Source: Bacteroidales bacterium UBA5349 (GTDB lineage Bacteria > Bacteroidota > Bacteroidia > Bacteroidales > Tenuifilaceae). Taken from it: DNA of 15,779 bases. Of the stretch, positions 1-8,180 are shown piece by piece (positions within the stretch are counted from its first letter, which is position 1; each line of letters begins with the position of its first letter). Location of the stretch: the NCBI GenBank assembly GCA_002410065.1, contig DHQB01000001.1:1-15779 (forward strand), read 5' to 3'. A program made the position numbers and the translations under genes. The notes beneath the pieces are model-generated. The model had not been told where the DNA came from. It ran no database searches and was given only the letters and a program-made list of their open reading frames with translations.

Positions 1-30
1 AATTTTGAAGGGGACAAGTCAGGACTCAAC

Positions 31-63
31 AAGGAGGGCTGCTTTTTATGGGCAGCCTTTTTT
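31..63 (+). terminator. Intrinsic terminator of an upstream gene
   Basis: The arms GGCTGC (37-42) and GCAGCC (52-57) are perfectly complementary around a nine-base loop. The stem can be lengthened by A-T and G-T pairs between the purine-rich bases 31-36 and the T run at 58-63. A GC-rich stem followed by a T tract on the plus strand is the standard form of a Rho-independent terminator. It should end a plus-strand transcript that enters from before the window, separating it from the glycan locus. No coding end could be assigned in bases 1-30. Confidence 0.8.
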
Positions 64-95
64 GCTGCGCTTAAAGGGCAACATCTAAATACATA

Positions 96-126
96 TTGAT
101 GTTTTTAAAACTTATTCATATATTGC
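96..126 (+). promoter_or_regulatory. Possible Bacteroidetes-type promoter of the glycan operon
   Basis: A TTG at 96-98 is followed after 20 bases by TATATTGC at 119-126. This resembles the -33 TTTG and -7 TAnnTTTG elements used by the Bacteroidetes primary sigma factor, with mismatches. Transcription would begin near 131-134, which puts the palindrome at 131-142 on top of the start site, a natural place for a repressor. The assignment rests on a loose match in an AT-rich region and is tentative. Confidence 0.35.
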
Positions 127-130
127 AGAG

Positions 131-142
131 TAAATCGATTTA
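131..142. promoter_or_regulatory. Candidate LacI-family operator O1
   Basis: TAAATCGATTTA is a perfect 12-bp palindrome with a central CG, the usual symmetry of LacI-family operators. It lies 45 bases before the GH20 start codon. The core AAATCGATTT (132-141) recurs at 8147-8156 before the GH2 gene, the other sizeable gap in the locus. A LacI-type gene lies inside the locus, so binding by that protein is a reasonable inference. No binding data can be seen in sequence. Confidence 0.6.
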
Positions 143-187
143 GATTAACAGTTGTAAAACAATTAACAAACCCTAAAACACCCCAAA

Positions 188-2503
188 ATGAGTTTGAAAA
201 AGATTATCAGCATTGGTGTTATTGCCACGCTTATTCTTGCAAGTTGTGCAAAAAGTAACGATCAAATTAGCATTATTCCGCAGCCTGTAAAGGTTGAAGC
301 CCAAAAGGGCAAATTCGCCTTTACCCCAACCACACAAATAGTTTTTGCCGATAGCCAGCTCGAGTTTATTGCAGGATATGCAGCATCGCTATGGGAACCT
401 TATCTCGGTTATGAAGTAGAAGCTAAAAAATCTGATAATTTTACAGGGCAGAATACCATTGTACTAAAAATTGGAGAAATTGAAACTGATAACGATGAGG
501 GATACGCTCTAAAGGTTACTAAGGATAATATTGAAATAACAGCAAATACGCCGGCAGGGGTACATTATGGCGTACAAACGCTTTACCAACTTATTAGTTC
601 GGCTAACAATGCGACAGTTACCTGCGTAGATATTACCGATTTCCCAAGGTTTGTGCACAGAGGAATGCACCTAGATGTGTCGCGCCACTATATGCCCATC
701 GAATTTATTTATAAGATGATTGACTATATGGCACTGCACAAGCTAAACCGGTTTCATTGGCACCTAACCGATGACCAAGGGTGGCGTTTGGAAATTAAAA
801 AATATCCAAAACTTACCAGAGTTGGAGCTTGGCGGGTTGATATGGAGGATAGTAACTGGAACGACAGGCCGTTAGTTAACGATCCCGAGAATGCCACGTA
901 TGGCGGCTTTTACACACAAGAGCAAGTGCGTGAAGTTGTTAAATATGCAGCGCAGCGGAATATAACCATAATGCCCGAAATTGAGATGCCTGCTCACGCC
1001 ATGGCAGCATTGGCAGGTTACCCCGAGCTATCTTGCACAGGCGAGAACTTAGGAACGCCTCCGGGTGGAGTTTGGCCCATTACCCATATTTTTTGTGCTG
1101 GGAACGATAAGGTTTTCGATTTTATAGAGGATGTGCTTACCGAGGTAATGGATTTATTCCCGTCGCAGTATATTCACATTGGCGGCGATGAGGCCGATAA
1201 AACCAACTGGGAAAAATGCCCCAAATGTCAAAAGCGCATAAAAAAAGAGGGGTTGAAAGATGAGGCCGAACTACAGAGTTACTTTATACATAGAATTGAG
1301 ACCTTTTTAAATAAGCATAACAGAATTTTAGTTGGATGGGACGAGATACTTGAAGGCGGACTAGCACCCAATGCTACCGTAATGTCGTGGCGAGGTGATG
1401 AGGGCGGAATTGAAGCAGCCAAGCAAGGAAATACGGCAATTATGTCGCCAGGAACTCATTGTTACTTCGACCACTACCAGGGCGACCCAGCCCTTGAACC
1501 ATTAACCATTGGAGGTTTTACTCCACTTAAAAAAGTTTATGCGTACGAACCAATTCCCGAGGGACTTACTCCCGAACAGGAGAGGTTGATTCTGGGCGCT
1601 CAGGCAAATCATTGGACTGAATACATGACCTCTCCACAACACGTTGAATATATGGCATTTCCGCGCCTAGCAGCACTATCGGAAGTGCTTTGGTCGCCAA
1701 AGGAGTTAAGGAACTGGCCCGATTTCTGCGAAAGAATGACTAACCAGTATGCCCGTTACCAAAAACTAGGCGTAAACTACTCGCATAGTGCATTTCAAGT
1801 TAGCGTTACATCAAATATCGACTCAATAAATCGGAACCTAATTCTTGAGCTAAGCACCGAGGCACACAATTCCGAAATAAGGTACACGCTCAATGGTGAA
1901 GAACCAAATGCACATTCAAAAATCTACAAAAAACCCATAACCCTAAAAAACACCACTACGCTTAAGGCTGTAACTTTTAAAAATGGCGAGGCAATGGGCA
2001 AAGCCCGTGCAAACCACTACAATATTCATAAGGCATTTGCAGCAGATATTGATTTACTAAACCCTTCACATAGCCGCTACGACGGCAAAAGCAACCTTAC
2101 GCTAGTAAACGGTATTGAGGGCAGCATAAGTCATACCGATGGCAATTGGAAAGGTTTTTTGGGTAAGGACATGGTGGCAACCATTGACTTGAGAAAGGCA
2201 AAAAGCATTGAGCGTATTTCTGTTGATGCGATGCAGAATACCGTTTCATGGATATTCTTTCCGCAGGAGGCCATATTTGAAGTTTCTACCGATGGGAATG
2301 AGTACACTGTAATAGGACAAGAACTAGCCCCTGAACTGCCTATAAAAGGTGGGAAGATTATCCATAAATTTTCATGCGAAAAGCAGGTTGATAATATTCA
2401 ATTTGCTAGGATTACGCTGAAGAATCTGGGAACTTGCCCCGTTGGGCATTCTGGAGAAGGAAACCCCGCGTTTCTTTTCTCGAGTGAAATAGCTGTGGAG
2501 TAA
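188..2503 (+). CDS. GH20 beta-N-acetylhexosaminidase, lipoprotein
   Basis: This enzyme should remove terminal beta-linked GlcNAc or GalNAc from glycans outside the cytoplasm. The protein has 771 residues. A lipoprotein signal ends in the lipobox LASC with the lipidated Cys20. A GH20b-type N-terminal domain spans roughly 28-150 and the catalytic TIM barrel roughly 155-510. The barrel contains HIGGDE, whose Asp334-Glu335 pair is the family's substrate-assisted catalytic pair; the motif FHWHLTDDQGWR (189-200) and WTEY (476-479) are also typical. Residues about 555-610 resemble the C-terminal domain of chitobiases, and about 625-771 resemble an F5/8 type C (discoidin-like) carbohydrate-binding domain. 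It is the first gene of the locus, behind a terminator, promoter-like elements and palindrome O1. The ATG at 188 is chosen because the signal peptide begins there. Linkage preference cannot be read from sequence. Confidence 0.95.
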   Translation: MSLKKIISIGVIATLILASCAKSNDQISIIPQPVKVEAQKGKFAFTPTTQIVFADSQLEFIAGYAASLWEPYLGYEVEAKKSDNFTGQNTIVLKIGEIETDNDEGYALKVTKDNIEITANTPAGVHYGVQTLYQLISSANNATVTCVDITDFPRFVHRGMHLDVSRHYMPIEFIYKMIDYMALHKLNRFHWHLTDDQGWRLEIKKYPKLTRVGAWRVDMEDSNWNDRPLVNDPENATYGGFYTQEQVREVVKYAAQRNITIMPEIEMPAHAMAALAGYPELSCTGENLGTPPGGVWPITHIFCAGNDKVFDFIEDVLTEVMDLFPSQYIHIGGDEADKTNWEKCPKCQKRIKKEGLKDEAELQSYFIHRIETFLNKHNRILVGWDEILEGGLAPNATVMSWRGDEGGIEAAKQGNTAIMSPGTHCYFDHYQGDPALEPLTIGGFTPLKKVYAYEPIPEGLTPEQERLILGAQANHWTEYMTSPQHVEYMAFPRLAALSEVLWSPKELRNWPDFCERMTNQYARYQKLGVNYSHSAFQVSVTSNIDSINRNLILELSTEAHNSEIRYTLNGEEPNAHSKIYKKPITLKNTTTLKAVTFKNGEAMGKARANHYNIHKAFAADIDLLNPSHSRYDGKSNLTLVNGIEGSISHTDGNWKGFLGKDMVATIDLRKAKSIERISVDAMQNTVSWIFFPQEAIFEVSTDGNEYTVIGQELAPELPIKGGKIIHKFSCEKQVDNIQFARITLKNLGTCPVGHSGEGNPAFLFSSEIAVE

Positions 2504-2526
2504 AATCAGAATAAAACGATAAGATT

Positions 2527-3561
2527 TTGAGCAAAAAGATTTCATTAGCAGATATAGCCGACTGTTTGGGAGTTTCAAAAACCTTAGTCTCTCTGGTTTT
2601 GAATGGAAAGGGTGATGAGTATGGAATTAATCAGCAAACGCAAAAAAGGGTAATAGATAAAGCTGAGGAACTTAGCTATACCCCAAATGTGCTTGCTCAG
2701 GGATTCCGAACTGGGAAAACCAAAACCATTGGGTTAATTGTGTCCGATATATCAAATCCGTTTTACTCTCGTATTGCTCGTAGAATTGAGGATTACGCTT
2801 GGGATAAAGGGTACAGTGTAATTATTTGCAGCTCCGACGAGAGCATTGAGAAGGAGATTAAAAGGATTAAACTTCTGCAAGGCAGAAAAGTAGACGGCTT
2901 AATTATTTCATCATCGCAAGAGAATGCAGATAGTTTTAACCTATTTAGCAGCAACAATTTTCCGCACGTGCTTATCGACCGATGCTTTCAAAACACAGAT
3001 TCACCATGCGTTACGGTTGAGAATACTACGGGAGCACAAATAGCAGCAAAGCATCTTTTGGAACAAGGGATAAAGGATATTGCTCTTTTGTCAATCACTC
3101 CAGAGCATATTTCAACTATTACTGAGCGTACTAATGGGTTTCTGTCAACTTTAGCCGAAGAAAAGGTTGATATCCCTGAAGAGTGGCACATAAAAATTGC
3201 ATTTACTAATATTGAAAGCGAAGTAGAGCAGAAACTCACCGAACTTTATAAATCGGGCAATATGCCTAGGGCAATTTTTGCCCTAAATAACAACCTTACA
3301 TCGCATTGTCTTTTAGCACTTCGTAAGCTAAATATCAGTATCCCCAATGATATAGCACTTGTTGGCTTTGACGATATGCTTTACTTTGGATTTACGCAGC
3401 CATCGGTTAGCGCAGTAAATCAGCCTATTGAGGAGATTGGAGAAAAGGCTTTCGACCTACTTTTAAGGCAGATTAATGGCGAAGAAATATTAAAAAGTGA
3501 GCGCAATGTTCGTTTACCCGTAAATTTAATAATCAGAGAATCATCAACTAAAACCCAATAG
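2527..3561 (+). CDS. LacI/GalR-family transcriptional regulator
   Basis: A cytoplasmic, sugar-responsive DNA-binding protein of 344 residues. Residues 4-55 form the LacI helix-turn-helix, with the recognition segment SKTLVSLVLNGK (17-28), followed by the short insertion seen in many Bacteroidetes LacI proteins. A hinge near 45-60 leads into a periplasmic-binding-protein-like effector domain (about 66-340) with the typical VGFDD motif (279-283). The start is TTG at 2527: an in-frame TAA lies at 2512, no ATG lies between, and the HTH begins at residue 4. It follows GH20 by 23 bases and precedes the transporter by 3, so it is probably co-transcribed and could regulate itself. The likely targets are the palindromes at 131-142 and 8147-8156. 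The inducer is unknown; a mannose- or GlcNAc-containing sugar would fit the neighbours. Confidence 0.93.
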   Translation: MSKKISLADIADCLGVSKTLVSLVLNGKGDEYGINQQTQKRVIDKAEELSYTPNVLAQGFRTGKTKTIGLIVSDISNPFYSRIARRIEDYAWDKGYSVIICSSDESIEKEIKRIKLLQGRKVDGLIISSSQENADSFNLFSSNNFPHVLIDRCFQNTDSPCVTVENTTGAQIAAKHLLEQGIKDIALLSITPEHISTITERTNGFLSTLAEEKVDIPEEWHIKIAFTNIESEVEQKLTELYKSGNMPRAIFALNNNLTSHCLLALRKLNISIPNDIALVGFDDMLYFGFTQPSVSAVNQPIEEIGEKAFDLLLRQINGEEILKSERNVRLPVNLIIRESSTKTQ

Positions 3562-3564
3562 AAT

Positions 3565-4722
3565 ATGTCGCGTAAAAAATCGTTTCCAATCTTTTTAGCA
3601 TTCCTAGCAATGGGCTTTGGCGATGCTATTGGGCCATTTGTTGGTCTTGCCAAGGAGCAATTTGCTCTCAGCAATTTCGAAGCGCAGCTAATTGCATTTA
3701 TGGGCTTCATCATGTTTGGGATTTTATCAATCCCAATGGGAATTTATCAGGATAGAAAAGGAAAAAAGGTGGTGCTGATGCTTGGGCTAATTATAGCGTT
3801 AATTGGCCTCACCATTCCACTATTTGGACTAAGCAGTTATGCCTTATTTCTGCTAACAATCTTGCTATTGGGGGCAGGTGCAGCAATTCTGCAAGTGGCT
3901 GGCAATCCAATAATGCGCGATGTTTCCACACCAGGCAAGTATGCTCGTAACCTTAGTTTCGGGCAATTCATTAAGGCCATTGGCTCGCTATCGGGTTCGC
4001 TAATACCTTTTGCTGCCGCAAAATGGTTTGGTGCCGACTGGAAAATACTTTTCCCAATTTACGTGTCGGCGCTGTTGTTAACTATCGTAATTATTGGGTT
4101 TACAAAGATAAAAGAAGAAAAACTAGACAAGGAACCCGCCACTATGAAGAGTTGTTTCTCGCTGCTAAAAAATAAATTTATTCTGGCTATGGTGCTTGGT
4201 ATCTTTGTTTACGTTGGAATAGAGATTTGCCTAAGTTCCGGGGTGCCAATTCTTCTCAGCTCTCGCTACGGTATTGAGCTAAAAACGTGGGGTTTACTGG
4301 GTAATGCATTTTTCTTTATTGCCATTCTCATTGGCCGTTTTCTGGGATCAATTATACTAAACTGGGCAAAGCCCTCAGCATTTTTTAGGGCAACGGTTAT
4401 TGCATCTATTATCGGAATTGGGCTAATTTTTGCAAACAATCAAATAGTTACCATTGCAGGGATATTTATTACAGGACTTGGTTTTGCCAACATATTTCCA
4501 CTTATTTTCTCAATTACCATTGATGCCATGCCCGAACGTTCAAACGAGATTTCGGGCTTAATGGTAACCGCCATTGCCGGTGGTGCATTTATCCCTCCAA
4601 TCATGGGCTTTATTGCAGATAAAACGTCGGTACTAGGTGGATTTGTTGTACCTCTAATAGGCTTAATATTTGTCTCATTACTTGCCTTTACAAGGGCAAG
4701 TAGACTAAGTACTGTAAAATAA
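3565..4722 (+). CDS. MFS sugar transporter, FucP-like
   Basis: An inner-membrane major facilitator protein of 385 residues, hydrophobic throughout, with about twelve predicted membrane helices. The cytoplasmic loop after helix 2 carries a motif A variant, GIYQDRKGKK (59-68). A longer hydrophilic stretch near 185-205 fits the central loop between the two six-helix halves. The overall look is that of the fucose/glucose/galactose:H+ symporter group, whose Bacteroidota members also include GlcNAc and mannosyl-GlcNAc importers. Its place between a LacI gene and a sugar kinase, beside GH20 and two mannosidases, suggests import of a monosaccharide or small oligosaccharide made by them. Its TAA stop shares an A with the next ATG (TAATG at 4720-4724), which suggests translational coupling to the kinase. 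The substrate is not decided by the sequence. Confidence 0.88.
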   Translation: MSRKKSFPIFLAFLAMGFGDAIGPFVGLAKEQFALSNFEAQLIAFMGFIMFGILSIPMGIYQDRKGKKVVLMLGLIIALIGLTIPLFGLSSYALFLLTILLLGAGAAILQVAGNPIMRDVSTPGKYARNLSFGQFIKAIGSLSGSLIPFAAAKWFGADWKILFPIYVSALLLTIVIIGFTKIKEEKLDKEPATMKSCFSLLKNKFILAMVLGIFVYVGIEICLSSGVPILLSSRYGIELKTWGLLGNAFFFIAILIGRFLGSIILNWAKPSAFFRATVIASIIGIGLIFANNQIVTIAGIFITGLGFANIFPLIFSITIDAMPERSNEISGLMVTAIAGGAFIPPIMGFIADKTSVLGGFVVPLIGLIFVSLLAFTRASRLSTVK

Positions 4723-5828
4723 TGAAGAATGATAAACGGGTGGTTCTAACCCTCGATGCTGGTGGCACAAACCTTGTATTTTCGGCCATTAAAGGTGGAG
4801 AGGAAATAGTTAGACCCATTACCCTTCCTGCTAATGGCGATGATTTAGACAGATGCCTTGGTAATATAGTTAAAGGATTTGCAGAGGTATTAAAAGAGAT
4901 ACCAGAAAAGCCTATGGCCATAAGCTTTGCTTTTCCTGGCCCGGCCGATTATCCAAACGGGATAATTGGCGATTTAGGAAATCTGCCTGCCTTTAGAGGC
5001 GGAGTAGCATTGGGTCCAATGCTAGAGGATATTTACAAAATCCCTGTGTTTATTAATAATGATGGAGATTTGTTTGCCTATGGCGAGGCCATTGCTGGGT
5101 TGTTACCCGAAGTAAATAAAAGGCTAGCGAGTAACGGTATCTCAAAAAAATACAAGAATTTACTGGGCGTTACTTTAGGTACCGGTTTTGGTGCGGGTAT
5201 TGTTCACAATGGGCAGCTATATCTTGGCGATAACTCGTCGGGTGCCGAAATATGGGTTACACGGAATGCGCTTGAGCCAAATATTTTTGCTGAGGAAAGC
5301 ATAAGCATACGGGCAATTCAGCGGGTTTATGCGCAGCAAACCCACAACGAGATGGATAAAAATCTCAGTCCAAAAGATATTTTCGATATTGCCAATGGAC
5401 AAAAGCAGGGCAATGCTTTTGCCGCAAAAGCAAGTTTTGAGCACCTTGGCAAGGTTTTAGGCGATGTGCTGGCCAATGCCGTTACGCTGCTCGACTGCAA
5501 CGTGGTAATTGGTGGAGGATTATCCAACGCATATCCGCTTTTTGCCCCTGCAATGATGGAACAGCTAAACGGCAAAATATCAACCTACAACGGACAAAAT
5601 ATTAGCAGGCTTGAGGTAAAGGCATTCGATTTGGAGAATTCCGAAGACAGTAAACTGTTTTTCCAGAGCGAGCAAAAAATCGTTAAAATCCCGAACACCA
5701 ATAAGGAGGTAACGTACAACTGCAATAAGCAAATTGGCATTGGCCGTTCACACCTTGGCACTAGCAAAGCGGTTGCCATTGGCGCATATGCTTATGCGCT
5801 AAATGCAATTGACAGTAAAGCAAATTAA
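4722..5828 (+). CDS. Divergent ROK-family sugar kinase
   Basis: A predicted cytoplasmic ATP-dependent hexose or N-acetylhexosamine kinase of 368 residues. The ASKHA fold is shown by the phosphate-1 motif LDAGGTN (11-17), by INNDGDLFAYGE (111-122) with the probable catalytic Asp114, by the phosphate-2 motif LGTGFGAG (152-159), and by the adenosine-region glycines VIGGG (262-266). The usual ROK zinc site (GEIGH followed by CxCGxxGCxE) is absent. The equivalent region reads GAEIWV (174-179) and then AEESISIRAI (190-199) with no cysteine. The protein also has an additional stretch at about 300-345 and is longer than the usual 290-320 residues. It overlaps the transporter by one base, so it probably phosphorylates what that carrier imports: GlcNAc, mannose or a mannosyl sugar. 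The exact substrate is inference. Confidence 0.85.
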   Translation: MKNDKRVVLTLDAGGTNLVFSAIKGGEEIVRPITLPANGDDLDRCLGNIVKGFAEVLKEIPEKPMAISFAFPGPADYPNGIIGDLGNLPAFRGGVALGPMLEDIYKIPVFINNDGDLFAYGEAIAGLLPEVNKRLASNGISKKYKNLLGVTLGTGFGAGIVHNGQLYLGDNSSGAEIWVTRNALEPNIFAEESISIRAIQRVYAQQTHNEMDKNLSPKDIFDIANGQKQGNAFAAKASFEHLGKVLGDVLANAVTLLDCNVVIGGGLSNAYPLFAPAMMEQLNGKISTYNGQNISRLEVKAFDLENSEDSKLFFQSEQKIVKIPNTNKEVTYNCNKQIGIGRSHLGTSKAVAIGAYAYALNAIDSKAN

Positions 5829-5829
5829 A

Positions 5830-8124
5830 ATGAAAAGAGGAGTACTTTGTATCGTAGTGTTTGCCATTTCAATTGGCGGAGGGTTTAGTCAAAATACACA
5901 AAAGAAGCCTTCGCAATGGGTTGACCCTTTTATTGGAACTCAACGCATGGGGCATACATTCCCTGGGGCTACCGTTCCTTTTGGCTCCGTTCAGCTTAGT
6001 CCCGATACGGATACTATTCAGTATGCAACTAATGGACTGTATAATAAAAAGGTTTACGAGTATTGCTCTGGTTATCAGTATACCGATAAAACCATAGTTG
6101 GGTTTAGCCATACCCATTTTAGTGGCACAGGACATTCCGATTTGGGCGATATTTTGGTAATGCCAACCATCGGTAAGCTAAGGCTAAACCCTGGCACAGC
6201 AACAAATCCCGATGCGGGGTATCGCTCACGGTATAGCCACTCAAGCGAAGTTGCTGAGCCAAATTACTATCAAGTTTTTTTAAACGATTATGGTATTAAC
6301 GCCGAACTAACCACCACAACCAGAGTTGGAATGCACCGTTATACGTTTCCAAAATCGAAAGAATCGCAAGTAATTATCGATCTAACGTACGGAATTTACA
6401 ACTATCCAGAAAAGAATGTTTGGACCTTTATTCGTGTTGAAAACGATACCCTTGTAACAGGTTACAGGCAAACTCACGGCTGGGCTCGCACCCGAACGGT
6501 ATATTTTGCCATTGCTTTTAGCAAGCCCTTTAAATCGTTCGGATTGGTTAACGAGGAGAAGCTACTTTACAATGGCTTTTGGCGAAAGTTCGACCAAAAT
6601 AGCAATTTCCCAGAGAATGCTGGGCGAGAAATTAAATCGCACTTCAATTTTGAGACCTCGGCAAACGAGCAAATACTAATGAAGGTTGCCATCTCGCCAG
6701 TTAGCATCAATGGGGCTATTAATAACTTAGTTGCAGAAGTTCCACATTGGGATTTTGAGAAGATTAAAAAGCAAGGTCAGGACGAATGGAACAAGGAGCT
6801 TTCGAAAATTGGGATAGAAACCCTAAACGACGACGACAAAACAACGTTTTACACATCGCTTTACCACGCATTTATGGGCCCTACAGTTTATATGGACATT
6901 GATGGGAACTATAAAGGTATTGACCAAAACGTTCATACAGCCAAAGGCTTTACCAATTACACAACCTTCTCGTTATGGGATACATACAGAGCACTCCACC
7001 CACTTTTTAACATTATTCAGCCATCCCGTAATGTGGATATGATAAAATCGATGCTTGCGCACTACTCGCAAAGCGTGCATAAAATGCTGCCTGTATGGTC
7101 GCACTATGCAAATGAGAATTGGTGTATGATTGGCTATCACTCCGTATCGCTCCTTGCCGATGCTATTGTGAAAGGGAATAATAATTTCGATACAGAACTA
7201 GCCCTAAGGGCTGCAGTCCAAACCGCAAACAACGGTAGGTACGATGGGCTTGAGCACTATATTAAATTGGGGTATGTTCCCGAGGATAAATCGGGCAACT
7301 CAGTATCTAAAACCCTTGAGTATGCATACGACGATTGGGCCATAGCCCAAATGGCAAAAAAGCTGAATAATACTGAGGTTTACGAGGTATTCAAAGAGCG
7401 GTCGCTGAACTACCAAAATGTATTTGATACCACAATTCACTTTGCCCGTCCAAAACTCTTAGATGGTACTTTCAGAAAAAGATTTGACCCACTCGACACA
7501 CACAACCAAGGGTTTATTGAAGGCAACTCATGGAACTACTCACTATACGTTCCGCATGATGAGGATGGGTTGAAGAAAGTTTTAGGTGGGCAGAATGAAT
7601 TAGAAGTTTACCTCGATTCAATCTTTAGTATGACCCTACCCGACAAGTATTTTGAAAATACGGAGGACATTACCCGCGAGGGAATTATTGGCAACTACGT
7701 TCACGGAAACGAGCCTTCACACCATATACCCTATTTATACAACTGGACAGCAAGCCCATGGAAGGGACAGCGTAACCTGCGAATAATTTGCAATACCAAG
7801 TATAAACCCACTCCCGATGGGCTAAGCGGGAACGACGACCTTGGACAGATGAGCGCTTGGTATATATTTAGTTCACTAGGCTTTTACCCTGTCGCGCCAG
7901 GTTCTGAGTACTATCAATTGGGTAGCCCTGTTGTGGTTTCGGCAACAATTCATCTTGAAAATGGAAAAACATTTAGCATTAAAACAGCTAATCAATCACC
8001 AAGCAATTTCGTCGTCCAAAAAGTAACCCTAAACGGTAAGGATATAGCTGATTTTAGAATAAAGCATTCTGATATTTTGGCAGGCGGAGAACTAACGTTT
8101 TACCTTGGAACAAATAATAAATAG
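5830..8124 (+). CDS. GH92 alpha-mannosidase, exported
   Basis: A calcium-dependent, inverting exo-alpha-mannosidase by family. The start is placed at the ATG at 5830, because from there the protein (764 residues) opens with a standard signal peptide that ends near residue 21 (FSQ). An in-frame ATG at 5803 would add nine residues in front of the signal peptide and overlap the kinase gene. There is no lipobox, so a periplasmic location is likely. The GH92 signatures are DPFIGT...GHTFPGATVPFG near 32-51, FIEGNSWNYS (562-571), HGNEPSHH (625-632) with the likely catalytic acid Glu628, and SGNDDLGQMSAWY (666-678) with the catalytic-base aspartates. All key regions are present and the length is normal. 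It follows the kinase stop by one base. The alpha-1,2, 1,3 or 1,6 preference cannot be told reliably. Confidence 0.95.
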   Translation: MKRGVLCIVVFAISIGGGFSQNTQKKPSQWVDPFIGTQRMGHTFPGATVPFGSVQLSPDTDTIQYATNGLYNKKVYEYCSGYQYTDKTIVGFSHTHFSGTGHSDLGDILVMPTIGKLRLNPGTATNPDAGYRSRYSHSSEVAEPNYYQVFLNDYGINAELTTTTRVGMHRYTFPKSKESQVIIDLTYGIYNYPEKNVWTFIRVENDTLVTGYRQTHGWARTRTVYFAIAFSKPFKSFGLVNEEKLLYNGFWRKFDQNSNFPENAGREIKSHFNFETSANEQILMKVAISPVSINGAINNLVAEVPHWDFEKIKKQGQDEWNKELSKIGIETLNDDDKTTFYTSLYHAFMGPTVYMDIDGNYKGIDQNVHTAKGFTNYTTFSLWDTYRALHPLFNIIQPSRNVDMIKSMLAHYSQSVHKMLPVWSHYANENWCMIGYHSVSLLADAIVKGNNNFDTELALRAAVQTANNGRYDGLEHYIKLGYVPEDKSGNSVSKTLEYAYDDWAIAQMAKKLNNTEVYEVFKERSLNYQNVFDTTIHFARPKLLDGTFRKRFDPLDTHNQGFIEGNSWNYSLYVPHDEDGLKKVLGGQNELEVYLDSIFSMTLPDKYFENTEDITREGIIGNYVHGNEPSHHIPYLYNWTASPWKGQRNLRIICNTKYKPTPDGLSGNDDLGQMSAWYIFSSLGFYPVAPGSEYYQLGSPVVVSATIHLENGKTFSIKTANQSPSNFVVQKVTLNGKDIADFRIKHSDILAGGELTFYLGTNNK

Positions 8125-8146
8125 GGAGTTAAGCATCTCGATGCAC

Positions 8147-8156
8147 AAATCGATTT
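8147..8156. promoter_or_regulatory. Candidate LacI-family operator O2
   Basis: AAATCGATTT is a perfect 10-bp palindrome in the 56-base gap between GH92 and GH2, 24 bases before the GH2 ATG. It is identical to the core of O1 at 132-141. The flanking bases (C before, T after) break the wider symmetry that O1 has. A repressor site inside the locus implies either a second promoter for GH2 or a roadblock. I see no convincing promoter elements beside it. Confidence 0.5.
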
Positions 8157-8180
8157 TAGTACATTACCTAGCAATTTGCA

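Noticed and set aside
5803..5829. Upstream ATG for the GH92 gene
   Set aside because: It adds nine charged or polar residues before a good signal peptide and overlaps the ROK gene; the ATG at 5830 directly begins the signal peptide.
6376..6383. ATCGAT-containing sequence inside GH92
   Set aside because: Lies in conserved coding sequence and lacks the AAATCGATTT symmetry, so it is not counted as an operator.
8133..8144. GCAT-CTCG-ATGC hairpin beside operator O2
   Set aside because: Only four pairs, no T tract, and no second copy near O1, so it cannot be called a terminator or operator.
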